Assembly (NCBI GenBank): GCA_049421205.1
Contig: JBMSMQ010000030.1
Location: forward strand, 1 to 11,232
DNA from: JAFMIT01 sp049421205
GTDB taxonomy: Bacteria > Actinomycetota > Actinomycetes > S36-B12 > UBA5976
Direction of reading: 5' to 3'
DNA: 11,232 nt
This document shows, piece after piece, positions 1 to 6,689 of this stretch. The position numbers were made by a program, and so were the translations under genes. The first letter of the stretch is position 1. Every line of letters begins with the position of its first letter. The notes beneath the pieces were generated by a model. That model was not told where the DNA came from and ran no database searches. It saw only the letters and a program-made list of their open reading frames with translations.

Positions 1-1253
1 AACCCAGCGAAACTTACAACTCGATTGGGAAATCCAAAAAGTCCGGATCCTGCAATCCCTAGCAATCCAAATCCGCTTAACGCTACTGAGATGCCGGCCA
101 ATGCAGTTCTCCACCAGATCTTCTGTTCTGATGGTGTTGTGTCCCATAACGGTATTTTTAGGTGTTCTAATGGCCATATTACTTGAACGAATAAATACAC
201 AGCGAGAAGTGCAAGGACCCAGTACGTAACTGTCTGTATCCAAAACCCAGATCCTGGTAGAACAACATTGCCATTCAAAGTGGTTGTAGGTGAAAGACCT
301 AAGAATTCAAGCGTAATTGCCACTGCCATAATCATTGGAATGTGCCACAAATACACAGTCATTGCTCCAACATTTACCGAGACCACAGATCCCCAGATTC
401 TTGGATTGTCACAAATCCTCATAAGTGCTGGTTTCAGAATAGACAAAATAAAGAGAAATAAGACTCCATGCAACGCGATGAGAGTTGAGGGCGGAGCAAC
501 ATTAGAAAATGTTTCGGTTGGAAGCCCTACCAAACTCACAGGATAGATATCATTCAAAACAAGGAAAAGTTCAATTACCAAAACTAAAGCAGCACACATG
601 ACATTTACACGAAGTGGCAGCGGGTTTACAAACAATGTGCCGATGTACATAATCAAAAGCCATACGAAGAGGAAATTGAGAATTCCAACTGTCTCAACCC
701 ACGTAAATCGAGCAATATCGACAAAAACGACAGCACTTGATAAGGAAACGATGCTTACAATTTGTGGAAGACGAATAATAAGTGGAAAGAGTGCAGTGCA
801 AATGATGTAAACCCCGAGAAACCACAACAGCTGGGTTACCATCAAAAGGTAAATTTGCATAAAGGATTCACTGAGGAACTGTGTGAAAATGAAGCCGATG
901 CTCAGCATGATTACGAGGTACGTCAGAGTGGGAGATAAGAGCCTTGAGATTCGCTTCCATAACCATGTGGAATAGGTAATCTCTTTACTCTTCAACGATA
1001 AATAGTTTGCTGCACCACCAGCAATGAAGAACAGAGGCATAATCTGAAAAACCCAGGTAAGCCAATGAAGTCGTGAATCTATTGCAAGGAGATTCCCAAG
1101 CACGAGTTGATCTTCGCCCCAATACACAATACCCATCACCGTGTGACCGAGCACAACCAACACGAGAGATAGCGCTCGAACAGCATCAATGGAACGATCT
1201 CGATTACCTGTGGTATCAGATGCTCGGCTTCTGGCAAACGTCCGAAGAAGCAC
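1..1253 (-). CDS. Acyltransferase family 3 membrane protein (3' end beyond window)
   Basis: The reading frame is open from a GTG at 1253 to the window edge, giving 417 codons with no stop. It encodes a polytopic membrane protein of the acyltransferase-3 family, which moves acyl groups onto sugars, lipids or wall polymers at the membrane. The family R-x10-H signature is present as RALSLVLVVLGH (Arg26, His37), followed by a long run of hydrophobic segments. A late TVYLWHIP motif near residues 299-306 is also typical. The GTG shares its first base with the last base of the qcrB stop (TAGTG), and no good Shine-Dalgarno sequence precedes it, so translation is probably coupled to qcrB. The next ATG in frame (codon 40) falls after the R-x10-H motif and would delete it. 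The acyl donor and acceptor cannot be told from sequence. The length already fits a plain acyltransferase-3 protein; a C-terminal SGNH extension past the edge cannot be excluded. Confidence 0.88.
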   Translation of the reverse strand, partial: MLLRTFARSRASDTTGNRDRSIDAVRALSLVLVVLGHTVMGIVYWGEDQLVLGNLLAIDSRLHWLTWVFQIMPLFFIAGGAANYLSLKSKEITYSTWLWKRISRLLSPTLTYLVIMLSIGFIFTQFLSESFMQIYLLMVTQLLWFLGVYIICTALFPLIIRLPQIVSIVSLSSAVVFVDIARFTWVETVGILNFLFVWLLIMYIGTLFVNPLPLRVNVMCAALVLVIELFLVLNDIYPVSLVGLPTETFSNVAPPSTLIALHGVLFLFILSILKPALMRICDNPRIWGSVVSVNVGAMTVYLWHIPMIMAVAITLEFLGLSPTTTLNGNVVLPGSGFWIQTVTYWVLALLAVYLFVQVIWPLEHLKIPLWDTTPSEQKIWWRTALAGISVALSGFGLLGIAGSGLFGFPNRVVSFAG

Positions 1254-2884
1254 TAGTGGCTCGGTGCCTCTGCGTTCTCAGAAATCTCTTGCAAATGATG
1301 CTCAGCAGATTCGATTTCAGCCAACGATGGTTTTGGAACGTTGTCGCCAAAGTAGAAATGGGACACCTTTGCTTGTAGTCGTTTACGCCAACTCTGGGGC
1401 ACGGCCACGCCATCCCTATCCGTAGCAGGGGGAAGTGCAATAGGTTGAATATCTACCTTGGAAAGAATCTTTGCTTTTTCTTTTTCAGAAATTGGCGCAT
1501 GAATCTCAATGAACTCTCCATGCGGAAGTCTGAGAATTTGGCCCGTTTCTCTACCGTGAAGCAATTTATCGCGATCTCGTCGTTGTAAAGCGAGGCAGAT
1601 GCGTTTTGTTACAACAAATGCAATTGCTGGCACGATGAAAAGGGCGAATCGAAGAGTCCAGGTGATCGCGTTAATCGATAATCCAAATGCTACCGCAATA
1701 ATGTCATTGCCGCCAGAAATCCAGAGAATCGCATAGAACGTAATTGCCATGACACCAAGCGCTGTTCTCGTCGGCGCATTCCGAGGCCGATCCAAAAGGT
1801 GATGTTCGCGCTTATCTCCTGTAGCCCACGCTTCGATCCACGGGTAGAAGATAAGGAGTGTGAACATAATTCCAGGTAGAACAAGGGTTGGAATTAAGAG
1901 GTTCAAACTCAGCGTGTAATTAACGAGAGTAAATTCAATCGCAGGCATAATGCGTGTGGAGCCATCCAAAAATCCCATATACCAGTCAGGCTGGGAGCCA
2001 GCTCCAACTGCGTTCGGCACATATGGACCGAACATCCACACAGGGTTGATAGTTGCAATTGCTGCCATAAACACTGTGACACCAAAGACGATAAAAAAGA
2101 ATCCGCCAGCTTTTGCCATATAGACAGGCATCAGTGGATAGCCAACAACATTCTTTTCAGTTCGACCAGGACCTGGGAACTGGGTGTGCTTATGAAACGC
2201 TACGAGTAACACGTGAACCGCGATAAGTGCAAGCATGATACCTGGCACAAGTAATACGTGAACGATGTAGAGACGCGGAATGAATTCCGTACCGGGGAAT
2301 TCGCCTCCAAAAATAAGTGAGGAGAGCCACGATCCAACAACCGGAATCGCCAACATGATGCCTTCGGTAATTCGAAGACCTGTTCCTGACAGTAAGTCGT
2401 CTGGCAATCCGTAGCCAGCAAAACCTTCAACAATTCCAAGGATCAGCAAGAGTGAGCCAATGACCCAGTTAACTTCGCGTGGGCGTCGGAATGCACCTGT
2501 GAAGAAGATACGGAGCATATGAACGGTCATTGCGATGATGAAAAATAGAGCAGCCCAGTGATGAATCTGTCGCATCAGTAGACCGCCACGTACATCGAAT
2601 GAGATGTCAAGTGTTGAGGCATAGGCTTCAGTCATCTTGACACCCTTAAGTGGAACATAAGAACCGTTATAAACAATTTCGGTCATTGAAGGAACAAAGA
2701 AGAATGTGAGGTACGTTCCTGAAATTAAAAGAATGATGAATGAGTAGAGTGCAATTTCACCGAGCATAAATGACCAGTGGTCTGGAAACACCTTATTCAT
2801 CGCAGTGCGCAAAATTCCAGCACCACCAAAACGATCATCTGCCCAGTTCAAAGCACGGGCTTTGCGACTTTGCTTCACACTCAT
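1253..2884 (-). CDS. qcrB: Cytochrome bc1 (bcc) complex cytochrome b subunit QcrB
   Basis: This 543-residue protein is the di-haem cytochrome b of the menaquinol:cytochrome c reductase. It oxidises menaquinol and passes electrons to the Rieske centre and across the membrane. Likely haem b ligands are His108 and His122 on one helix (QIHHW, TVHM) and His209 and His224 on another (IVHV, AVHV). The quinol-site motif appears as QPDWYMGFLDG (298-308), with PDWY in place of the mitochondrial PEWY. A soluble tail of about 110 residues follows the last membrane segments (after about residue 430), as in other actinobacterial QcrB proteins. The ATG overlaps the qcrA stop (ATGA) and has a GGGAG ribosome site five bases upstream. 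The stop overlaps the start of the acyltransferase gene. All expected features are intact. Confidence 0.97.
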   Translation of the reverse strand: MSVKQSRKARALNWADDRFGGAGILRTAMNKVFPDHWSFMLGEIALYSFIILLISGTYLTFFFVPSMTEIVYNGSYVPLKGVKMTEAYASTLDISFDVRGGLLMRQIHHWAALFFIIAMTVHMLRIFFTGAFRRPREVNWVIGSLLLILGIVEGFAGYGLPDDLLSGTGLRITEGIMLAIPVVGSWLSSLIFGGEFPGTEFIPRLYIVHVLLVPGIMLALIAVHVLLVAFHKHTQFPGPGRTEKNVVGYPLMPVYMAKAGGFFFIVFGVTVFMAAIATINPVWMFGPYVPNAVGAGSQPDWYMGFLDGSTRIMPAIEFTLVNYTLSLNLLIPTLVLPGIMFTLLIFYPWIEAWATGDKREHHLLDRPRNAPTRTALGVMAITFYAILWISGGNDIIAVAFGLSINAITWTLRFALFIVPAIAFVVTKRICLALQRRDRDKLLHGRETGQILRLPHGEFIEIHAPISEKEKAKILSKVDIQPIALPPATDRDGVAVPQSWRKRLQAKVSHFYFGDNVPKPSLAEIESAEHHLQEISENAEAPSH

Positions 2885-3891
2885 GACAGCTCCCAGAAAC
2901 TTGGACCAATAGGTTCGGCGAAATCACCTCGTGCAACGAGGTATCCCTCCTGGTCAATTGTTATACCCAATTGCGGCATTCGCCTGGCGGCGGGACCAAA
3001 AATCACTTTTCCACTATCGGCAAGGTCGTATGTGGACTGATGGCATGGGCAAAGCAGATGATGAGTTCGCTGTTCGTAGAGTGAAATAGGGCAACCAACG
3101 TGCGTGCACACTTTTGAGTAGGCCAAAATGCCGTCATAATCCCACGGTTCATCTGGGGTTCCACCCTGTTGTGAAACGATTTCGTCTGGATCAATTCGAA
3201 CAACAATGATCACAGATTTTGCTCGTTCATTGAGATTTTTGACCTCTTCCTCAAGTTCATGCAGCCCTTCAGGAACAGCATTAATGAGGTTTCCTATTGG
3301 CACGTCTTCAGGACGGATTGGTTGATAGGAGACATCGGTCAAAAGCCTTCGACCTTGTGACCACATAGTGCGAAATCGTTCATCGCCAGGACCTGGACCT
3401 AGATCGCGAAGAAGCACAACAAGTGGGACGGGGAAGAGTGCAAGAGCTGCAAGCAGTGTCCTTCGAATCAGTGGACGCTGCATCACTCCAGAATCTGCTG
3501 CGCCCGCTTTGAATGTTTCAACGATTTCAGATTTCTCTTCATCCGAACTACCAAACTCATGACGTTCTTCTTCAACTTCAACATCTGGCATCAACTTTTT
3601 CGCCCAATGAATGGCACCTGCACCAATAAAGAAAATCGCAAGCCCCATAGTGACACCGATTGCAACGTTGAATGCATACACTGGTCCAAAAACCGGCAAC
3701 CCAATCACTGTTGATGCATCTATCGTTGCAAATGCCACGACAAAGAGCACAGTAAAGACCGCGCTCAGAGCAAACATCATGGCAACTTGGCGCTCAGCTC
3801 GCTTTGCTGCCGTAGCGTCAACATCAGCACGACGATACTCGTGTTCAATTTCTGCAGGCTGGGGTCGAAATGGTGAAATCTCTTTACTCAT
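2881..3891 (-). CDS. qcrA: Rieske iron-sulfur subunit QcrA
   Basis: This is the Rieske [2Fe-2S] subunit of the bcc complex, which takes an electron from menaquinol and passes it to QcrC. From the chosen start it is 336 residues long. Three N-terminal membrane segments lie near residues 38-57, 72-96 and 144-161, the actinobacterial arrangement in place of the single anchor of mitochondrial Rieske proteins. The cluster ligands are visible as CTHVGC (Cys262, His264) and CPCH (Cys281, His284); Cys267 and Cys283 form the usual disulfide. The start was set at the ATG at 3891, which overlaps the qcrC stop as ATGA. A longer form from an ATG at 3912 would add seven residues and overlap qcrC by 25 bases. 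The stop likewise overlaps the qcrB ATG, indicating tight translational coupling. Confidence 0.96.
   Translation of the reverse strand: MSKEISPFRPQPAEIEHEYRRADVDATAAKRAERQVAMMFALSAVFTVLFVVAFATIDASTVIGLPVFGPVYAFNVAIGVTMGLAIFFIGAGAIHWAKKLMPDVEVEEERHEFGSSDEEKSEIVETFKAGAADSGVMQRPLIRRTLLAALALFPVPLVVLLRDLGPGPGDERFRTMWSQGRRLLTDVSYQPIRPEDVPIGNLINAVPEGLHELEEEVKNLNERAKSVIIVVRIDPDEIVSQQGGTPDEPWDYDGILAYSKVCTHVGCPISLYEQRTHHLLCPCHQSTYDLADSGKVIFGPAARRMPQLGITIDQEGYLVARGDFAEPIGPSFWELS
2890..2894 (-). promoter_or_regulatory. Ribosome binding site of qcrB
   Basis: GGGAG lies five bases upstream of the qcrB ATG, inside the last codons of qcrA. It is one of the few clear Shine-Dalgarno sequences in the window and supports the start at 2884. 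Confidence 0.6.
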
Positions 3892-4685
3892 TTTGCTTTG
3901 ATTCCAATCCAAATTGCTAATGCAATTAACACGCCGAGTCCAAATGTCCAGGCAAAAAGACCTTCAGTAACTGGGCCGTATCGACCAAGATCTAAGCCAC
4001 CAGCATTTGGAACCTCACGTAACGCCATGATGTAAGCGATGATCGCTCGCTTTTCATCAGGAGTGAGTGATTCTTCTGAAAAGACTGGCATATTTTGAGG
4101 TCCAGTGAGCATTGCTTCATAAATCTGTCGTGGAGTTGCGAGGTCGAGGTGCGGCGCATATTTACCCTCAGTTAATGCACCACCTTGCCCTGCAAAGTTG
4201 TGGCATTGAGCGCAGTTCACGCGAAACAGTTCTCCACCTAAGCCAATATCTGAACCTGTGTAATCAATTTGCTCATCTGTTGGGATTGCAGGTCCAGGGC
4301 CAAATGAGGCTACATAGGCAGCAAGTGCAGCGATTTCTTCTTCAGAATAGACAGGCTCTTTGCGCATCGCTTGAATACTTTGAGTTGCCATAGGCATACG
4401 CCCACTGGAAACTTGGAAATCAACTGCAGCTGCGCCAACCCCAATGAGGGAAGGACCATCAGTTGTTCCTTCACCTTGAAGTCCGTGACAGGAAGAACAT
4501 CCTTCAGCGAAAAGACTTTTACCAAACTGCACAGATGTCTCAGTGCTAACAGCAGCCTTTGCAGTTTGCATTTGAGTGCTAAGTGCAGTCCATATAACTG
4601 CAACGAAGAGTAGAGAAAATGCAATAACAACGAGATGTGCGGAATGATGCCTACGGATTCGACTCAACGTTTTCTCCCTTGTCAT
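3888..4685 (-). CDS. qcrC: Di-haem cytochrome c subunit QcrC
   Basis: This is the c-type cytochrome of the actinobacterial bcc complex. It replaces both cytochrome c1 and soluble cytochrome c and hands electrons directly to the aa3 oxidase. From the ATG at 4685 it has 265 residues: an N-terminal membrane segment (about 18-35), two haem-binding motifs, CSSCH (63-67) and CAQCH (158-162), and a C-terminal membrane anchor (about 242-262). Candidate axial methionines are Met97 (GRMP) and Met199 (NMPVF). The ATG overlaps the ctaE stop as ATGA but has no Shine-Dalgarno sequence. A TTG at 4667 in the same frame is preceded by AAGGGAG at six bases and could be the true start, six codons later. A longer form from an ATG at 4721 would overlap ctaE by 40 bases and is unlikely. 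Confidence 0.96.
   Translation of the reverse strand: MTREKTLSRIRRHHSAHLVVIAFSLLFVAVIWTALSTQMQTAKAAVSTETSVQFGKSLFAEGCSSCHGLQGEGTTDGPSLIGVGAAAVDFQVSSGRMPMATQSIQAMRKEPVYSEEEIAALAAYVASFGPGPAIPTDEQIDYTGSDIGLGGELFRVNCAQCHNFAGQGGALTEGKYAPHLDLATPRQIYEAMLTGPQNMPVFSEESLTPDEKRAIIAYIMALREVPNAGGLDLGRYGPVTEGLFAWTFGLGVLIALAIWIGIKAK
4674..4680 (-). promoter_or_regulatory. Strong Shine-Dalgarno inside the qcrC 5' end
   Basis: AAGGGAG begins one base after the ctaE stop and lies six bases before an in-frame TTG at 4667 of qcrC. It falls downstream of the ATG at 4685, so it can only serve the TTG. It is the reason to doubt the ATG start of qcrC. Confidence 0.5.
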
Positions 4686-5272
4686 TTCACGATGTAGATC
4701 ATTGCAAAAAGCGCAATCCAAACGACATCTACAAAGTGCCAGTAGTAACTCACCACAATTGCACGCGTTGCCTTTGCGTGTGTGTAGACCTTGCCAGCAT
4801 ACGAGGTCGCTATCACAAACAGAAAAGCCACTAAGCCACCCGTGACGTGCAAACCATGAAATCCTGTGGTGAGATAAAACACAGAACCGTATGAAGACGA
4901 GGACAATGTCAAGCCCTCTCGGACGAGTTCAGCGTATTCAAAAATCTGTCCCCCAATAAAGACAGAGCCCATAATGAACGTGATGATGAACCAAAGACGC
5001 ATTCCTCGCGCATCACCTTTTTCCGCAGCAAACACACCGAGTTGGCAGGTGACAGATGATGCAACCAAGATGAAGGTGTTGATGGAAGAGAATTGCACAT
5101 TCAGCATTTCGGTGAACTCGGGCCAGACTGAAGCATTCACCGATCGATGAGTGAAATACATCGCAAAGAGTGCCGCAAAGAACATTAATTCACTTGCTAG
5201 CCACACAATCGTCCCTACTGACGTCATATTTGGACGATTTAAATTGTGACTAGGTGCACTTAAGGTTGCCAT
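4682..5272 (-). CDS. ctaE: Cytochrome c oxidase subunit III CtaE
   Basis: This is subunit III of the aa3-type haem-copper oxidase, a membrane protein that stabilises the catalytic subunit. The 196-residue form from the ATG at 5272 begins with a short polar tail, then the conserved start NRPNMTSVGTIVWL and SELMFF with Glu28. Five membrane segments are evident. Later motifs are Glu112 in the IFEYAE region, FYLTTGFHGLHVTGG (133-146, the COX3 signature) and SYYWHFVDVVWI (175-186). A longer form from an ATG at 5323 would add 17 poorly conserved residues and is not favoured. It is the first gene of the ctaE-qcrCAB operon. The genes for oxidase subunits I and II are not in the window. The start lacks a close Shine-Dalgarno sequence, and a possible leaderless promoter sits just upstream. 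Confidence 0.97.
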   Translation of the reverse strand: MATLSAPSHNLNRPNMTSVGTIVWLASELMFFAALFAMYFTHRSVNASVWPEFTEMLNVQFSSINTFILVASSVTCQLGVFAAEKGDARGMRLWFIITFIMGSVFIGGQIFEYAELVREGLTLSSSSYGSVFYLTTGFHGLHVTGGLVAFLFVIATSYAGKVYTHAKATRAIVVSYYWHFVDVVWIALFAMIYIVK

Positions 5273-5278
5273 AGGCGT

Positions 5279-5308
5279 ATTGTGGCAAATTACCTCACAA
5301 ACCGTCAC
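5279..5308 (-). promoter_or_regulatory. Possible leaderless promoter of ctaE-qcrCAB
   Basis: On the minus strand GTGACG (5308-5303) and CACAAT (5284-5279) are separated by 18 bases. The second hexamer lies at -12 to -7 relative to the ctaE ATG, so transcription could begin at the start codon itself. Each hexamer matches four of six bases of the vegetative consensus. It lies in the 106-bp region shared with the divergent ctaG-family gene. Support is by pattern only. Confidence 0.35.
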
Positions 5309-5366
5309 ACTGGGATGGCCCAATTTCGAGCCATTTTCGTGTTCTACCTCACAGCGAAAGCATCGT

Positions 5367-5372
5367 TAGGAT
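5367..5372 (+). promoter_or_regulatory. Probable -10 element of the ctaG-family gene (leaderless)
   Basis: TAGGAT lies exactly 12 to 7 bases before the GTG at 5379, fitting the actinobacterial TAnnnT element for transcription starting on the start codon. No clear -35 element is seen. The embedded AGGA could also act as a Shine-Dalgarno with a seven-base spacer, so the two readings compete. Confidence 0.4.
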
Positions 5373-5378
5373 GTAGGG

Positions 5379-6278
5379 GTGCTACCGCTTCATTCGACTC
5401 ATGAAGACCCGAGTGTTATGCCGTCACTCTTAGAAATGTGGTGGCCGCTTGAACTACTTCCACTAGGGGCAGTTCTCATTGTGAGCACACTGTATGTTCT
5501 CGGCGTCCGGCAGCTTCGAAAACAAAACATTGAATGGCCTCTGGGCCGGACGATTAGTTTTGTGGTGTTAGGAAATGGGACGTTATTTCTAGCAACACAA
5601 GGACCTCTTGCCTACCTCGATACAACACTTCTCTCTACACATATGGTGCAACATATGCTGCTTTCAATGGTTGCACCTGTTTTTTTAGCGCTCGGAGCTC
5701 CTGTGACATTGCTGCTTCGGGTAACCAAAGGGAAAACTAGAAAGTTTGTTGCTCGACTGCTTCATTCACGGTTCGTTACTGTTATATCGTTTCCAATCGT
5801 TGCCGGATTCATTTACATCCTTAACCCGTGGCTCTTGTATTTCACAGGGTATTACGAGGCGACATTATCGAATTCGTTACTTCATAACTTTAATCACTTG
5901 CATTTCATAATGGTCGGTAGTTTATGGACCTGGTCCCTCATTGGAATCGACCCAATGCCTCGGATGGGATTTGGTCTAAGACTATTTTCCGTTTTTGTCA
6001 CATTACCTTTCCACGCTTTCTTAGGTCTGACCATAATGAACCAATCAGATGGAATTGCTCGCGAGTATTACGAGTCGTTGGGTCGCCTTTGGGGTCCTGG
6101 GGTACTTGAAGATCAACAAATTGCGGGAGGATTGTTGTGGGCAGCAGGCGACATCATTGGCTTACTGCTGTTCCTAGCTTTAACAGTTCAATGGGCAAGA
6201 GCGAGTGAGCGGGAAGCCAGACGGATTGATCGCGACTTGGATCGTCAAGAACAAAACTCACACATTTCAGGGGAGTAA
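5379..6278 (+). CDS. ctaG: Cytochrome c oxidase assembly factor, caa3_CtaG family
   Basis: This 299-residue polytopic membrane protein belongs to the Bacillus-type CtaG family (caa3_CtaG), not the Cox11-type CtaG of proteobacteria. Members are needed for assembly of aa3/caa3 oxidases and are thought to help form the copper site. The family hallmark is THMVQHML followed by VAPVFLALGAPVTLLLR (about 87-114), with His88 and His92 as possible metal ligands. Other conserved-looking residues are His169, His173 and His175, His212, and the stretch EDQQIAGGLLWAAGD (244-258). About seven membrane segments are followed by a charged cytoplasmic tail rich in Arg, Glu and Asp. The start is the GTG at 5379; an ATG at 5418 (codon 14) is an alternative. 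It diverges from ctaE across 106 bp, which fits a role in building the same oxidase. The receiver-like gene begins nine bases after it. Confidence 0.88.
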   Translation: MLPLHSTHEDPSVMPSLLEMWWPLELLPLGAVLIVSTLYVLGVRQLRKQNIEWPLGRTISFVVLGNGTLFLATQGPLAYLDTTLLSTHMVQHMLLSMVAPVFLALGAPVTLLLRVTKGKTRKFVARLLHSRFVTVISFPIVAGFIYILNPWLLYFTGYYEATLSNSLLHNFNHLHFIMVGSLWTWSLIGIDPMPRMGFGLRLFSVFVTLPFHAFLGLTIMNQSDGIAREYYESLGRLWGPGVLEDQQIAGGLLWAAGDIIGLLLFLALTVQWARASEREARRIDRDLDRQEQNSHISGE

Positions 6279-6281
6279 CAT
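6276..6281 (+). promoter_or_regulatory. Possible internal -10 element for the receiver-like gene
   Basis: TAACAT spans the stop codon of the ctaG-family gene and lies at -12 to -7 from the ATG at 6288. It fits TAnnnT for a leaderless transcript. A GGGGAG also lies 12 bases before the ATG, rather far for a ribosome site but usable, so this element is less certain than the others. Confidence 0.3.
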
Positions 6282-6287
6282 TCACCT

Positions 6288-6686
6288 ATGGCCTCAACCC
6301 TGAAAGTCCTTGTTTATAGTGATGATTCCACTACCCGTAAAGCAATCATGGTGAGCTTAGGTCGCACTCTGAGTCCAGAATTACCACCCCTTGAGTTCAT
6401 CGAATGTGCAACGGAACCAATGGTTGTTCGTTTTATGGACGCTGGGGGAATTGACCTTGCGATATTGGACGCGGAAGCCGTACCGGCTGGTGGGATGGGT
6501 GTGTGCCGTGCGTTGAAAGATGAAATTTTTCAGTGCCCTCCCATTCTCTTGGTGATTGCTCGCGAACAGGACGGATGGCTCGCGACGTGGTCTCGAGCCG
6601 ACGCAGTTGCGCTTCAGCCATTAGATCCTTTTGTTATGAACGAAACTGTTTCGAAATTATTGCGAACTCGAATTTCCCATAGTTAA
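6288..6686 (+). CDS. Atypical response-regulator receiver-domain protein
   Basis: This 132-residue protein is a single receiver-like domain with no output domain. The start VLVYSDD gives the acidic pair Asp12-Asp13 after the first strand. LAILDAEAVPAGGMGVC places Asp61 at the phosphoacceptor position with a typical GGMGVCRALKDE loop and helix. The two switch residues look altered. The Ser/Thr expected after the fourth strand (VIAREQD) appears to be Ala91, and the Lys expected in the Lys-Pro pair after the fifth strand appears as Gln110-Pro111 (LQPLDP). This suggests a receiver that does not use normal phosphorylation switching. No histidine kinase is nearby. I recall similar uncharacterised proteins beside trpD or ctaE in other actinobacteria. 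It follows the ctaG-family gene by nine bases and precedes trpD by three, so co-transcription is likely. Its function is unknown. Confidence 0.8.
   Translation: MASTLKVLVYSDDSTTRKAIMVSLGRTLSPELPPLEFIECATEPMVVRFMDAGGIDLAILDAEAVPAGGMGVCRALKDEIFQCPPILLVIAREQDGWLATWSRADAVALQPLDPFVMNETVSKLLRTRISHS
6678..6683 (+). promoter_or_regulatory. Weak candidate -10 element for trpD
   Basis: CATAGT lies at -12 to -7 from the trpD ATG, within the last codons of the receiver-like gene, and matches four of six consensus bases. No Shine-Dalgarno sequence precedes trpD. It may allow a separate leaderless trpD transcript, but read-through from the upstream genes is equally possible. Confidence 0.2.
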
Positions 6687-6689
6687 TTT

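Larger units (their letters stand above)
5273..5378. other. Divergent intergenic region between ctaE and the ctaG-family gene
   Basis: This 106-bp stretch is the largest non-coding region in the window and must carry the promoters of both respiratory units. I see one candidate -10/-35 pair facing ctaE and one -10 facing the ctaG-family gene. I see no clear operator palindrome and no terminator. Confidence 0.7.

Noticed and set aside
1073..1440. Overlapping short frames on both strands at the qcrB/acyltransferase junction
   Set aside because: They are explained by the frames of the two real genes, which meet at a TAGTG overlap.
3611..3901. 96-codon plus-strand open frame opposite qcrA
   Set aside because: It is the antisense reading of the QcrA membrane segments, with no family resemblance or ribosome site.
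3892..3912. Seven-residue longer QcrA start
   Set aside because: The ATG at 3891 gives the ATGA overlap seen at the other operon junctions; the longer form overlaps qcrC by 25 bases.
4686..4721. Longer QcrC start adding MDCAFCNDLHRE with a CxxC-like pair
   Set aside because: It overlaps ctaE by 40 bases; the added residues are the out-of-frame reading of the ctaE 3' end, and two better starts exist downstream.
5273..5323. Longer CtaE start with 17 extra residues
   Set aside because: The extension does not resemble CtaE N-termini, and it would cover the likely promoter.
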